Shown: positions 52,207-61,521 of the stretch, in pieces
Layout of the letters: each line of letters begins with the position of its first letter
Position numbering within the stretch: the first letter of the stretch is position 1
Assembly: GCA_900549665.1 (NCBI GenBank)
Contig: URPH01000009.1
Coordinates: 1 to 64,000 of the forward strand
Length of the DNA stretch: 64,000 nt
Direction of reading: 5' to 3'
Origin: an uncultured Lachnospiraceae bacterium
GTDB lineage: Bacteria; Bacillota; Clostridia; Lachnospirales; Lachnospiraceae
Notes under the pieces: model-generated
Database searches by the model: none
What the model was told of the DNA's origin: nothing
What the model saw: the letters and a program-made list of their open reading frames with translations, nothing else
Position numbers and translations under genes: made by a program

Positions 52207-53223
52207 TCACCCCTCTTTCTTTCTGCCTGATATCTTTTCAAGCAGACCATATAAAGAAAATTCCTTACCACCGAAAAGTCCGGTCGGTTTGAAAATCATA
52301 ACAACAACCAAAATGACTGCATAAATCAGCATACGATAGCTTGCAAAGGAAGGAACCACATAGGATATCAGCTGGGGAAGTGCCGATAAGATAGGCGCTG
52401 CCACGATGGAGCCTGTAAGTGATCCGCTGCCGCCCAGAATAACGATTGCCAAAAACTCCGAAGATTTGGAGAAGTTAAAGTAGGTAGGAACCAGTGTTGT
52501 AATGTAATGTGCGTAAATGGCTCCTGCCACTCCCGCAAAAAATGCGGATATGGTAAAGGTCAGAACCTTGGTTCTTGTTACGTTGATGCCGGATGCTGTT
52601 GCTGCAATTCTGTCCTCACGGATAGAGATCAGTGCGCGTCCGTATCTGGAACGGATATAGCAGTACATGACAACAATGCAGAGCACCATGGTTATATATA
52701 CATAGTGATAATCCGATACTTTCTGAATACCTGCAAAACTCTTACCAAAGGTAGCAGTTCCTGTAACTGCCGGAATACCGAAGTTACTCAGAACAACTCT
52801 CACAATTTCAGCAACGGCTACGGTAACGATACACAGATAATCACCACTTAATCGCAGTGCCGGTATTCCGACCAGAACACCAATAATTCCTGCGGCAATA
52901 CCTCCGACCAGAATGGCTATGATATATAAGACCACTCCCGGAAGCTCTGCCTGATTTGCGATCAGGGTTGTTACGATGGCTGATGCATAGGCACCGATTG
53001 ACATAAAGCCTGCGTGTCCAAGTGAAAACTCACCCATGTAGCCGGTCAGCAGATTCAGGGAACAGACAATAATGGTATAAAACATGCCGACAACGAGAAG
53101 TCCGTTGAAGTACGCCGATTTTTTTCCTAAAAGACCGGTATCAAACAAAAGGCAGAGCAGTAAGAATACCAATGCAACCGCTATAAAGCTGACAAAATAA
53201 CTTTTTTTGATTTTCTTAGGCAT
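52207..53223 (-). CDS. livM: Branched-chain-type amino acid ABC transporter permease LivM
   Basis: A 338-aa permease with about nine or ten membrane helices. LLTGYMGEFSLGHAGFMSIGAYASA is the LivM signature, and GIPALRLSGDYLCIVTVAVAEIVR the coupling region. A GTG at 53256 is in frame but lies inside livH; the ATG at 53223 has GGAAG 8 nt upstream and is chosen. It pairs with LivH in the membrane. Confidence 0.94.
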   Translation of the reverse strand: MPKKIKKSYFVSFIAVALVFLLLCLLFDTGLLGKKSAYFNGLLVVGMFYTIIVCSLNLLTGYMGEFSLGHAGFMSIGAYASAIVTTLIANQAELPGVVLYIIAILVGGIAAGIIGVLVGIPALRLSGDYLCIVTVAVAEIVRVVLSNFGIPAVTGTATFGKSFAGIQKVSDYHYVYITMVLCIVVMYCYIRSRYGRALISIREDRIAATASGINVTRTKVLTFTISAFFAGVAGAIYAHYITTLVPTYFNFSKSSEFLAIVILGGSGSLTGSIVAAPILSALPQLISYVVPSFASYRMLIYAVILVVVMIFKPTGLFGGKEFSLYGLLEKISGRKKEG

Positions 53224-53242
53224 ATCACACACTTCCTTTCCT

Positions 53243-54130
53243 TTATACTTTTTCACTGACCTTCTTACCCATCAGTCCGGTAGGCTTGATCAAAAGTACC
53301 AGAATGAGAAGTAAGTATGTAACTGCTTCATAAGTACCGGGAAGCATGTAAACTTTGACAAGAATTTCAATGATGCCCAAAAGCAGTCCTCCGATCATAG
53401 CACCGGGAACACTTCCGATACCACCCAAAACAGCTGCTACAAAGGCTTTTAAGCCAAGTGTGATTCCCAGCTCGTTTTTGATGCTGACATAAGAGGTTGT
53501 ATACATCATGGATGCAACGGCTGCCAGCCCTGAACCAATCGCAAATGTAATGGTAATGATACGGTTGACATTGATCCCGACAAGTGTAGATGCAATCTTA
53601 TCTTCGGGAACGGCCCGCATTGCCTTACCAAGCTTCGTGTATTTTATAAATAATGTAAGTAAAACCATCACTACAATACCAATGACAAGCGTCAGTACCG
53701 TAGTTCCCGGAATTGTAATCGATCCTAATTTTACCTCGGACAAACTAAACATGGGCGGTACGTTTCTGGGAGCAGATCCGAACAATACCAGTGCTCCGTT
53801 TTCCAAAACAAGGCTCATGCCGAGTGCTGTAATCAATGCTGTCGTGGATCCCTGTCCTCTTACAGGTTTGTATGCGATCTGTTCTGTCATGACACCTACA
53901 AATACACAAACGATAATGGCAACAAACACTGCGAACCATGCAGGCAATCCCAGCTTTAACATAACAGGAATCAGGTAGAATAAGGTAAATCCACCAACCA
54001 TAATAAAATCACCATGTGCAAAGTTAATCATTCTGATAATGCCATATACCATGGTATATCCGAGAGCCGTTAATGCATATATCGATCCCAGGTTTAAGCC
54101 ATTTGCAAGACTTTGTATTAATTTCGCCAT
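53243..54130 (-). CDS. livH: Branched-chain-type amino acid ABC transporter permease LivH
   Basis: A 295-aa permease with about eight helices. LANGLNLGSIYALTALGYTMVYGI and IRMINFAHGDFIMVGGF are the LivH signatures; AVPEDKIASTLVGINVNRI is the cytoplasmic loop contacting the ATPases. GGAG lies before the ATG. The 110-bp gap after livK has a strong hairpin. Confidence 0.95.
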   Translation of the reverse strand: MAKLIQSLANGLNLGSIYALTALGYTMVYGIIRMINFAHGDFIMVGGFTLFYLIPVMLKLGLPAWFAVFVAIIVCVFVGVMTEQIAYKPVRGQGSTTALITALGMSLVLENGALVLFGSAPRNVPPMFSLSEVKLGSITIPGTTVLTLVIGIVVMVLLTLFIKYTKLGKAMRAVPEDKIASTLVGINVNRIITITFAIGSGLAAVASMMYTTSYVSIKNELGITLGLKAFVAAVLGGIGSVPGAMIGGLLLGIIEILVKVYMLPGTYEAVTYLLLILVLLIKPTGLMGKKVSEKV

Positions 54131-54157
54131 ATGCTCTCATCTCCTCTTTTTTGATAT

Positions 54158-54184
54158 TTCCGGGAGTATCGGATACTCCCGGAA
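54158..54184 (-). promoter_or_regulatory. Stable hairpin between livK and livH
   Basis: TTCCGGGAGTA and TACTCCCGGAA pair over 11 bp with a 5-nt loop. No T run follows on the minus strand. Such hairpins often protect the mRNA of the binding protein and reduce expression of downstream permease genes. Confidence 0.65.
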
Positions 54185-54240
54185 GTACTGCATATCTTAT
54201 TTTTTGTCCGTCCTATACGGATCCTTTATCACCCTACTGA

Positions 54241-55440
54241 TTAAAAGCTACCATAGTAGGAGAGTTTACCATCTTTAAAGGTTTCAATTGTGAAAGGTTT
54301 TACAGCATCACCGTTTTCATCATAGGAAATGGTTCCGCCCATGCTCTCATAGCTGATATTTAACAATGTATCCTTCAATACGGAAGGATCATAAGAGCCT
54401 GCCTCTGTCATAGCCTGTGCAAGCATTTTAACAGTGTCATAGTACAGAGATGATACGGCATTCAGACCATCCGTTCCACCATACTCTTCTGTATATGCTG
54501 CTACATAGCTCTGGATATTTTCTGCATCAGAGGAAAGGTCTACGTGTGCCAGATAGTAGGTATTGTCAAATTTTGATTCATAACCTGTCACGTCTGTACC
54601 ATCCCATGCATCACCACCAAGGATCGGACCGCTAAAGCCTGCATCTCTTGCCTGTGAAACAAAGTTGGGAACCGTATCATAGTTGTTGGGATAGATCAAT
54701 ACTTCTGCACCCTGCTCGATTGCTTTTGCAATCTGTGCAGTGTAGTCGGTATCAGTCGTTACACAGCCATAGTGTGTATATGTGACATCACTCATACCGT
54801 CAAGAGCACCCTCCATTGCTTCTGCAAGTCCTGCACAATAATCGGAATCTTCAGCAGCAATGATTGCAATATTTTTTGCTCCAAACTCTTCGGTTGCCAT
54901 TTTTGCAAGTGTCGGTCCCTGATCTGCATCTGAGAAGCATTCTCTGAAGATATAATCACCTGTTTTACAGATCGTTGCGTTTGTTGAATAAGGAGTAATG
55001 ACCAGAATTCCGGCCTGCTGTGCTGCATCTACAAAGGATAAGGTACAGCTGGATGAGCAGGAACCAATGATGGCACTGACATCATAGGATGCACAGTTGT
55101 TGTAAGCACTGACTGCTTCTGTCGCATCTGATTTGTCATCCGCAAATACTGCCGAGGTCAGCTGATATGATTTTCCGTCAATCTGGATACCACCGGCCTC
55201 ATTGATTTCCTTGATTGCCAGATTATATCCGTTGACTGCGCCTTCACCCCAGCTTGCCTGAGATCCTGTCAGTGGTGCAATACCGGCGATAGAAATAGTT
55301 CCGTCAAAATCACCGGAAGCTTCGGTAGTACTTGAAGTACCTGCTGTTGATGTTGTGTCTGAACCACAACCTGTCAATAATCCGACAGACAGTGCGAGTG
55401 TTGAGGCGATAACCGCCGCTTTTTCAAGTTTTCTTTTCAT
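54241..55440 (-). CDS. livK: Branched-chain-type amino acid ABC transporter binding lipoprotein LivK
   Basis: A 399-aa exported protein with a lipobox (LLTGC, Cys about residue 25), a Ser/Thr-rich linker, then a two-lobed periplasmic-binding domain: ISIAGIAPLTGSQASWGEGAVNGYNLA, VSAIIGSCSSSCTLSF, ILVITPYSTNATIC and GGDAWDGTDVTGYE. The fold is shared by binders of Leu/Ile/Val, urea, amides and other amino acids, so the ligand is open. AGGAGG lies before the ATG. The kinase-like gene lies 42 bp upstream. Confidence 0.94.
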   Translation of the reverse strand: MKRKLEKAAVIASTLALSVGLLTGCGSDTTSTAGTSSTTEASGDFDGTISIAGIAPLTGSQASWGEGAVNGYNLAIKEINEAGGIQIDGKSYQLTSAVFADDKSDATEAVSAYNNCASYDVSAIIGSCSSSCTLSFVDAAQQAGILVITPYSTNATICKTGDYIFRECFSDADQGPTLAKMATEEFGAKNIAIIAAEDSDYCAGLAEAMEGALDGMSDVTYTHYGCVTTDTDYTAQIAKAIEQGAEVLIYPNNYDTVPNFVSQARDAGFSGPILGGDAWDGTDVTGYESKFDNTYYLAHVDLSSDAENIQSYVAAYTEEYGGTDGLNAVSSLYYDTVKMLAQAMTEAGSYDPSVLKDTLLNISYESMGGTISYDENGDAVKPFTIETFKDGKLSYYGSF

Positions 55441-55482
55441 AATCTTTTCCTCCTGCTTTTCATTTTTTTATAAATAAGGTCT

Positions 55483-56100
55483 TTACAGGCCAAATTTAAC
55501 TTTTACATAGTGCTCAATGACATCCACACACCGGTCTCTCCCAACTCTGGCACTGTTTAGGGTCATGTCATAATTTACCGGGTTGGTCCAATAATTTCCT
55601 TTTGTATAATGCTTGTAATAATCTGCCCGGTATTTATCCGTCTTTTCGATCAGTCTGTGTGCCTCTTCCTCGGATACACCCATCTTTTTCGTGATGGAAG
55701 CAACACAATCAGCCCTGGGAGCTTCAATATAAAAGCTTGCCACATTGACAAAGTCTTTTAACACATAATCCGCACACTTGCCGATGACTATGAACGATTC
55801 CTCGCCTGCCAGCTTGCGGATCAGCTCGCTCTGGATATTAAACAGGTTATTATTGGATGTAAATCGTTTATCCGACGGCTCTACCACGTAATTAAACGGA
55901 AGCCCTTTTAATCTGTCCTTTACCTCCAGCTTTTCATCCGCCAGATTGAACAAAGCTTCATTGATACCGCTCTGCTCGGATGCCATTCTTAAAAGCTGCT
56001 GTTCATAGCACGGGATTCCAAGTCTTTCTCCAAGCTTCACGCCGATTTCCTTTCCGCCGCTGCCAAATCCTCTTGCTATGGTAATCACATATTTTTTCAT
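55483..56100 (-). CDS. Cytidylate kinase-like protein
   Basis: A 205-aa P-loop protein of the cytidylate kinase-like family (PF13189). ITIARGFGSGGKEIGVKLGERLG replaces a standard Walker A; FIVIGKCADYVL and AGEESFIVIG form the core, and the C-terminal YDMTLNSARVGRDRCVDVI resembles the CMP-kinase lid end. Genuine substrates are not known for most members. The ATG at 56100 has GGGAGG 8 nt upstream; a longer frame from 56184 lacks one. It leads the liv genes but their metabolic link is unclear. Confidence 0.8.
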   Translation of the reverse strand: MKKYVITIARGFGSGGKEIGVKLGERLGIPCYEQQLLRMASEQSGINEALFNLADEKLEVKDRLKGLPFNYVVEPSDKRFTSNNNLFNIQSELIRKLAGEESFIVIGKCADYVLKDFVNVASFYIEAPRADCVASITKKMGVSEEEAHRLIEKTDKYRADYYKHYTKGNYWTNPVNYDMTLNSARVGRDRCVDVIEHYVKVKFGL

Positions 56101-56139
56101 ACGCTTTCCCTCCCTTTTCTGGTTTATGATAAAACAACA

Positions 56140-56169
56140 AAAGGAGCCGATTTTAAAATCAGCTCCTTT
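56140..56169 (-). terminator. Terminator after the iron alcohol dehydrogenase
   Basis: On the minus strand AAAGGAGCTGATT and AATCGGCTCCTTT form a 13-bp stem (one G-U pair) with a TTAA loop, continuing into TTTTGTTG. Confidence 0.82.
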
Positions 56170-56212
56170 GCCTTTTATATACAATATTTATTTTGTATTT
56201 TTTCTGAAATTT

Positions 56213-57310
56213 CTAATTCCAGAGTTTTTTATAAATGATAAGAATATCTTCCTTGGTCACTTCTTTTCTGGTATTGGAAGGACTTCCGGAGGCAAGTGCA
56301 TCTGATGCCATCTTATCCATGTGTTCAAAAAAATCATCTTTGTCAATTCCGTATTCTTCCAATGTGGGAATTTCCAATGTTTTGCATAAATCCTTCAGAT
56401 ATACAAAGAAAGCATCCGCACATTCTTCATTGCTTCCGGCTATTCCAAGTGTTCTTCCGATTTCGGCAAACCGTTCGATGCAGCCGTTCTTTGCAAAGTC
56501 GAGACATTCAGCGATCAGCATCGCATTGGATATACCATGAGGAACATGAAACAAAGCTCCGATAGGTCTGCTCATACCATGCACGATCGTTACAGACGCA
56601 TTGTTGATGCAGACACCTGCTTCATAGGCAGCAAATGCCATTTCTTCCCTTGCTTTTATATCCGTTCCGTCCTCATATGCCCTCGGCAAATATTCGAAGA
56701 TCCGCTTAATGGCTGATAACGCAAACATGTCGGTATAGGGTGTTGCCTTTCTGGATGTATATGCTTCAACTGCATGTGTCAGAGCATCCATGCCCGTTGC
56801 AGCTGTGATCGACTTCGGAGCCGTAACGCTTAAAGCCGGATCAATAATCGCAAGCTTCGGAATGATGGCTTCATCCGTGATCAGCTTTTTGGTATCCGTA
56901 GCCGTTTCGGTAACCACATAAAATTTGGTTGCTTCCGAACCGGAACCGGCTGTTGTCGGGATCAGGGCTATGGGGACATATCCGGATGCCGCCGAAACAG
57001 CCTTTGCCGAATCAAGCGGGCTGCCTCCTCCAATTCCAATTACCATATCACATTTATTTTCATCAAAAGCCTTTTTAGCCTCAGCAACCATCAGATCATC
57101 CGGCTCACCCTTGATATCTGTAAAAACGGTATATCTGACACCTGTCATTTCCAACACATCCGTCAGTTTTTTTACAATGCCGCTTTTTTCAACTATTTTT
57201 CCGGAAATGATCAAAGCATTGCTTCCAAGAGATTTCAGGCTGTCCTTTGCCTGCTCGATGGCTCCGGCCCCGATAAAGCTTTTATTTGGCATAAGTACCT
57301 GATATGACAT
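56213..57310 (-). CDS. Iron-containing alcohol dehydrogenase
   Basis: A 365-aa group III dehydrogenase. GIGGGSPLDSAKA binds NAD(P), IPTTAGSGSEATKF follows, and GMDALTHAVEAY and HGMSRPIGALFHVPHG carry the metal-binding Asp/His set. The family interconverts aldehydes and alcohols (1,3-propanediol, 4-hydroxybutyrate, sulfoacetaldehyde/isethionate, lactaldehyde). With a class III aminotransferase nearby, reduction of an amine-derived aldehyde is likely. It is flanked by terminators on both sides, so it is probably transcribed alone. Confidence 0.88.
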   Translation of the reverse strand: MSYQVLMPNKSFIGAGAIEQAKDSLKSLGSNALIISGKIVEKSGIVKKLTDVLEMTGVRYTVFTDIKGEPDDLMVAEAKKAFDENKCDMVIGIGGGSPLDSAKAVSAASGYVPIALIPTTAGSGSEATKFYVVTETATDTKKLITDEAIIPKLAIIDPALSVTAPKSITAATGMDALTHAVEAYTSRKATPYTDMFALSAIKRIFEYLPRAYEDGTDIKAREEMAFAAYEAGVCINNASVTIVHGMSRPIGALFHVPHGISNAMLIAECLDFAKNGCIERFAEIGRTLGIAGSNEECADAFFVYLKDLCKTLEIPTLEEYGIDKDDFFEHMDKMASDALASGSPSNTRKEVTKEDILIIYKKLWN

Positions 57311-57369
57311 ATGATCTGCCTCCGTTTCATATATATTCTCTTATACAAAAAATAATAACACCGAATCGA

Positions 57370-57403
57370 AAAGAGGCCAAATCCTTCCGGATCTGACCTC
57401 TTT
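57370..57403 (-). terminator. Terminator after pucR
   Basis: On the minus strand AAAGAGGTCAGATCC and GGATTTGGCCTCTTT pair over about 15 positions (two mismatches or wobbles) with a 4-nt loop, followed by TTCG. The lower stem is A/T-rich, giving the T run. Confidence 0.75.
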
Positions 57404-57486
57404 GTCTTTCGATATTGCCATTCTAGCACTGCCATCCGGCATAGGCAATAGATATTCAAACACGTTTCCTTGTGCACACGCACAAG

Positions 57487-58653
57487 CTAGCTTTGTAAAA
57501 AAGCTTCCAGAAGATATGCTACATACAGCTTAGCCCTTCCGTCCCAGGAGGACAAATCTATACCCATAATATCTTCTGCCTTTTTAACATAATTATTAAC
57601 AGTGTTGCGATGTACAAAAAAATGATCACTGACCTTTCCCTGATGACCGTCACAGGTAATATAGATCTTGATAAAACGATAAATTTCCGTTCCGTTTTCT
57701 TTATCATACTCTAACAGTTTTCCGAGTGTTTCCCGATAATACTCATCCATTGCTTCCGGTGACGAAATACTGACAAGCAGCTTGTAAAGTCCCATGTCCC
57801 TGTATTTTAGGATATGCTCCTGCTTTTTTTGTGCAATATCACAGGCACAAAATGCATGCTTAAAGTTTTCACTCTGGCATTCCAGCCCTTTTATATTATC
57901 GCTTAAGCCAATATAAGTATAGGAAAGCATCTTTTTTTCGGACAGTTTTTTAAACAGACTGTCTACATAGTCATCAATGGCTTCCTGCGTATAGTCAAAC
58001 AAAATGACAATACGCCGTTCCTGATACTCAAAGGTCAGATATTGTTTTTTCTGTTCACTGCCAAGACGCTTTACCATCGCCGCAAGCTTTTCCGATTCGT
58101 TTACAAAGGTATGTGTTTCCTTTTCTATATCCAGCCGGATACAGATACACTGTACAACGCAGTTACCAAGATATCCGAACCGTTCCATCTGCCGGATTCC
58201 CTCTTCCGTATTTCCCGTCTGAAAAACAAGATTTTTGAATACCGTTATAATATTGTCTTCCCGGACATCATCATCAATGATCCTCTGACAATAATCCTTG
58301 GTCACATCCACAAGCGGTACGATCCACGGTATGGAAAAAAGAGGAAATTTGTGCTCATTGCAGAAATCAATCACAGATACGGGAATTTGATGTACAAACA
58401 TGCCCGTATTGATCACAAGTGCACTGGCATTTTTTTCATAAAGCGTTTGCACAAAGGCAAGAAGTGCCTGCTCATCCTGCTCCAGAATACCGGCAGTCAG
58501 TATCAACTCCTGCCCGTGGAGGAAATTGGCTCCGTCAACGGTTTCGATCATATGTACCCAGTCAACGTTATTGCCAAAGCCCTCTTCTCCGGCAAGATAG
58601 TTCATCTTATATTTGGTTGATTCTTTATAAAGCATTCCTACAGTGACAGCCAT
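57487..58653 (-). CDS. PucR-family transcriptional regulator
   Basis: A 388-aa regulator. The N-terminal PucR domain (about 1-125, MLYKESTKYKMNYLAGEEG...VHMIETVDGANFLHGQELILT) is followed by a GGDEF-like middle region and a C-terminal HTH_30 (about 325-385, GHQGKVSDHFFVHRNTVNNYVKKAEDIMG). PucR-type proteins control purine, allantoin, amino acid or polyamine catabolism, usually as activators. It follows the class IV aminotransferase by 9 bp, so it probably governs the 5-oxoproline/D-glutamate genes. Confidence 0.9.
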   Translation of the reverse strand: MAVTVGMLYKESTKYKMNYLAGEEGFGNNVDWVHMIETVDGANFLHGQELILTAGILEQDEQALLAFVQTLYEKNASALVINTGMFVHQIPVSVIDFCNEHKFPLFSIPWIVPLVDVTKDYCQRIIDDDVREDNIITVFKNLVFQTGNTEEGIRQMERFGYLGNCVVQCICIRLDIEKETHTFVNESEKLAAMVKRLGSEQKKQYLTFEYQERRIVILFDYTQEAIDDYVDSLFKKLSEKKMLSYTYIGLSDNIKGLECQSENFKHAFCACDIAQKKQEHILKYRDMGLYKLLVSISSPEAMDEYYRETLGKLLEYDKENGTEIYRFIKIYITCDGHQGKVSDHFFVHRNTVNNYVKKAEDIMGIDLSSWDGRAKLYVAYLLEAFLQS

Positions 58654-58662
58654 AGATCATCC

Positions 58663-59502
58663 TCATTCTGTTGCTTCACAGATTTCCTCATACAGTGCAT
58701 CTCTTAAGCGGAACAATGTTGCCTGATCCTTTCCGCCAAACGGTTTGCCATCCAGTTCATCTACATACATGCAGACATTGGACGAAGATGTAACGATCAG
58801 CTCATCCGCTTTCCACAGATCATCCAGATAATAAGGGGTCTCACTTACCGCGATACCCAGCTTTTTGCACATTTTAACAAGATGTGCTCTTGCAATACCG
58901 GGAAGGATCTTATCATCGGTCGGTGCCGTATATAAGATACCATCTTTTAAGATATGGCAGTTGCAGTGAGCGCACTCTGTGATACGTCCGTCATGACGGT
59001 ATAAAATCGTTTCGTCCACACCGGCATTGTGTGCTTTTTCAGCATATAATACAGAAGGCAGCAGGTTCAGTGTCTTACAGTTGCAGTACAAGAATCTCTT
59101 ATCTTCCTGTGTAATACACTTGATCGGCTTCTGACAATCATTGAGTTTGTCAGGCTTGATCATGATCCAGAGATTTCCGGGACCTTTTTCATAGACATGA
59201 TTTCTGATTCCCGTACCTCTTGAACATGCCCAGTATACAAAGTTATCACCGGTATCCATTTTGTTGACCATTTCCTGCAGCAGATTTTTCAGTTCTTCCT
59301 TTGTTACCGGAATTTCAATATCCATCAATGCCGCGGAGTTGAAAAATCTTTCGATATGCTCGTCAATGGCAAACAGATGATAATGTCTTGCGGGACCTGC
59401 ATCATATACACCGTCACCAAAGAAGCACACCCTGTCGTTGAAGGGAATTGTCATCTTGTCCAGTTCATCAAATTTTCCGTTGTAATAACCAAGTGTCTTC
59501 AT
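58663..59502 (-). CDS. Class IV aminotransferase (D-amino acid transaminase type)
   Basis: A 279-aa fold-IV PLP enzyme. The Schiff-base Lys is in CNCKTLNLLPSV (about residue 144), the PLP Glu in DGRITECAHCNCHIL, and LIVTSSSNVCMYVDELDG is the C-terminal phosphate-binding region. Length and motifs favour a D-alanine/D-glutamate transaminase over branched-chain or ADC lyase members. Next to D-glutamate cyclase-like genes it could link D-alanine or another D-amino acid to D-glutamate. GAGGAG precedes the ATG. Confidence 0.82.
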   Translation of the reverse strand: MKTLGYYNGKFDELDKMTIPFNDRVCFFGDGVYDAGPARHYHLFAIDEHIERFFNSAALMDIEIPVTKEELKNLLQEMVNKMDTGDNFVYWACSRGTGIRNHVYEKGPGNLWIMIKPDKLNDCQKPIKCITQEDKRFLYCNCKTLNLLPSVLYAEKAHNAGVDETILYRHDGRITECAHCNCHILKDGILYTAPTDDKILPGIARAHLVKMCKKLGIAVSETPYYLDDLWKADELIVTSSSNVCMYVDELDGKPFGGKDQATLFRLRDALYEEICEATE

Positions 59503-59572
59503 AATAATCTCTCCTCTTCTATCATTTTATTTACAATACATGTCCGGCAGAGCCGTTTCTGTATTTGCAGTT

Positions 59573-59737
59573 TATTTTTGCTGTTTGTTTGTTGTTTGTG
59601 TTTTACTGTTTGTGTTTGCTGCTTTTATGCTGTTTATTTTTTTTATTTGTTTTTGTTGTTTTTTTGCTGTTTATTTTTGCTATTTGTTTTTGCTGCTTTT
59701 TTGCTGTTTATTTTTGCTATTTGCTTTTGCTGTTTTA
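59573..59737. repeat. T-rich tandem repeat (GTTTATTTTTGCTATTTG)
   Basis: Degenerate units of TTTGCTGTTTATTTTTGCTATTTG fill the gap between the transaminase start and the DUF4392 stop. Plus-strand Phe/Leu-rich frames across it are artefacts. Confidence 0.7.
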
Positions 59738-60562
59738 TGTCTGAGATTCAGCCATGTGCAGAGCTGTGATGATCTCACATTCAACGGTCATGTCTTTTCC
59801 ATCCACACTGACGATGTTTTCATGGGAAATCCCGTCCACACTTCCTTTTTTGACGGTATAAGCAATGTAATCTTCAATCCATGAAAATTCCGGCAACAGC
59901 TTTTTATCGGTAATGCTTCCCAACGCGGCTACAATTCCGTAGGCTCCCCAGTTGGATACCGATGCAATAACGAGTACATCCGTACTTACCACACAGGGAT
60001 TTAAAGAAAGCTTTCTGCGGATGGGGCCTGCGATCTTTCCCATACCGATCTCATTGCCACCGTCACCGACACCAATGGAAGGAATACGATTTCCATATGA
60101 TACAAACAATTCATCAATCGGTGCTGTGTGAGGCGATATATCAACACCTCTCATATTGGCATACAGACCTTCGTCATTTTTACCGCAGCGTTCTACGGAG
60201 ATCATTCCTACCGGCCGGTATTTTGCCACCAGCTCATCGAGCTCATTTTTACCGGCGTCCGTTGAAACATATTCCACGCCCACCGGCTGCTCCTCAAAAA
60301 ATCCCTCACAATAGGAATCGGTCAGCATAATAGGAGAAAATCCCAGCTTTTTCAATGCCAGTGCAAGTGTCAGCGTACCGACCGGTCCATCAGTTTCTGC
60401 ATATCCGGCCACATAAAAGCCGGTGGTTAAGAATACATTTCCTCTTTCCCATGACAAAATTTCTTTTGCTGCCTTATGACAGCAGTCGGTTGAAACATAA
60501 GGTCTGATATCCTTCATGCCGCGCTCTGAATAGCGCAGGACGATATCTTCAATGGTGTTCAA
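59735..60562 (-). CDS. DUF4392 protein, D-glutamate cyclase-like
   Basis: A 275-aa protein of the DUF4392 family, the C-terminal catalytic region of animal D-glutamate cyclase, which turns D-glutamate into 5-oxo-D-proline. FLTTGFYVAGYAETDGPVGTLTLA, MISVERCGKNDEGLYANMRG and GVGDGGNEIGMGKI are the conserved blocks, the last with likely catalytic or metal-binding Asp/Glu. The start is TTG at 60562, with GAGGAGG 8 nt upstream. It is directly downstream of pxpA, which fits delivery of 5-oxoproline to the oxoprolinase. Confidence 0.85.
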   Translation of the reverse strand: MNTIEDIVLRYSERGMKDIRPYVSTDCCHKAAKEILSWERGNVFLTTGFYVAGYAETDGPVGTLTLALALKKLGFSPIMLTDSYCEGFFEEQPVGVEYVSTDAGKNELDELVAKYRPVGMISVERCGKNDEGLYANMRGVDISPHTAPIDELFVSYGNRIPSIGVGDGGNEIGMGKIAGPIRRKLSLNPCVVSTDVLVIASVSNWGAYGIVAALGSITDKKLLPEFSWIEDYIAYTVKKGSVDGISHENIVSVDGKDMTVECEIITALHMAESQT

Positions 60563-60622
60563 TTCTACCGCCTCCTCTAAATATTAAAAATAATTACTGT
60601 AGCTGTATTGTTTCTATGGTAT

Positions 60623-60639
60623 CCGGTTATTACAACCGG
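60623..60639 (-). promoter_or_regulatory. Small hairpin between pxpA and the DUF4392 gene
   Basis: CCGGTT and AACCGG pair around a 5-nt loop. No T run follows, so it is probably not a terminator. Confidence 0.4.
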
Positions 60640-60653
60640 CTCAAAACACGATG

Positions 60654-61406
60654 TTAAAAATGTACGACTTCAACGCCTTCGGCTTCAAGGTGCTCTCTCA
60701 GTTCCTTTGCAAAAAGAACCGCTTTTTTGCCATCCCCGTGCAGACATACGGAATCGGCACAGACTTCAATTTCTTTTCCGTCGATTGCTACAACGGTCCC
60801 TTTCTTTACCATCTGAAGCACACGGCTGATCGCGATATTTTCATCTGTGATCACAGCACCCTCCAGACCTCTTTTTACCAGAGTTCCGTCACTGTTGTAG
60901 GCACGGTCTGCAAAGACCTCATTGGCAGCCTTTAAACCGGTTTCTTTGGCTGCGCTGATCAAGAAGCTGTTAGCAAGTCCTAACAATGTAAGCTCGGAAT
61001 CTACTTCATAAATTCCTTCTGCGATAGCATGTGCTAACTTTTCATCCTTGGCTGCCATATTGTACATGGCTCCATGTGGTTTGACATGCTTAAGCTTGCA
61101 TCCGTTGGCTGTACAGAAGGCCTGCAGTGCCCCAACCTGATACTGTATCATGGCTTTGACTTCCTCCGGCTTGACATCCATATTGCGTCGTCCAAAGCCT
61201 ACCAGATCGGGATAACCCGGATGCGCTCCGATGGATACACCGCTTTTTTTTGCAAGCTTTACAGTTTTTGACATTACCAACGGATCCGATGCGTGGAAGC
61301 CGCAGGCTACATTGGCTGATGAGATATAGGGAATGACTTCCTCATCCATGCCGCAGGTATAATTTCCAAAGCTCTCACCAAGATCTGCATTCAAATCAAC
61401 TTTCAT
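60654..61406 (-). CDS. pxpA: 5-oxoprolinase subunit A (LamB/YcsF family)
   Basis: A 250-aa protein. MKVDLNADLGESFGNY, SSANVACGFHASDPLVM, SIGAHPGYPDLVGFGRR and HVKPHGAMYN are PxpA signatures. With PxpB and PxpC it forms the ATP-dependent bacterial 5-oxoprolinase, opening 5-oxoproline to glutamate. GGGAAA lies before the ATG. It is separated from the DUF1445 gene by 115 bp. Confidence 0.95.
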   Translation of the reverse strand: MKVDLNADLGESFGNYTCGMDEEVIPYISSANVACGFHASDPLVMSKTVKLAKKSGVSIGAHPGYPDLVGFGRRNMDVKPEEVKAMIQYQVGALQAFCTANGCKLKHVKPHGAMYNMAAKDEKLAHAIAEGIYEVDSELTLLGLANSFLISAAKETGLKAANEVFADRAYNSDGTLVKRGLEGAVITDENIAISRVLQMVKKGTVVAIDGKEIEVCADSVCLHGDGKKAVLFAKELREHLEAEGVEVVHF

Positions 61407-61491
61407 CGTTATTTCCCTCTTTCTTTGCTTTTTTTATACTGATATCTCAAATATATAGATATTAGATTGCCAGGTTATATTTTGCGTTTTT

Positions 61492-61517
61492 CATAAATTC
61501 AGGGTTTTGAATTTATG
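61492..61517 (-). promoter_or_regulatory. Stem-loop after the DUF1445 gene
   Basis: CATAAATTCA and TGAATTTATG form a perfect 10-bp stem with a 6-nt loop, 4 bp past the DUF1445 stop. On the minus strand it is followed by AAAAACGC rather than Ts, so it may be an mRNA-stability element. The remainder of the gap shows nothing clear. Confidence 0.5.
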
Positions 61518-61521
61518 TAAA

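Noticed and set aside
59356..59884. Plus-strand Phe/Cys/Leu-rich ORFs near 59.4-59.9 kb
   Set aside because: Translations of a T-rich tandem repeat, antisense to the transaminase and DUF4392 genes.
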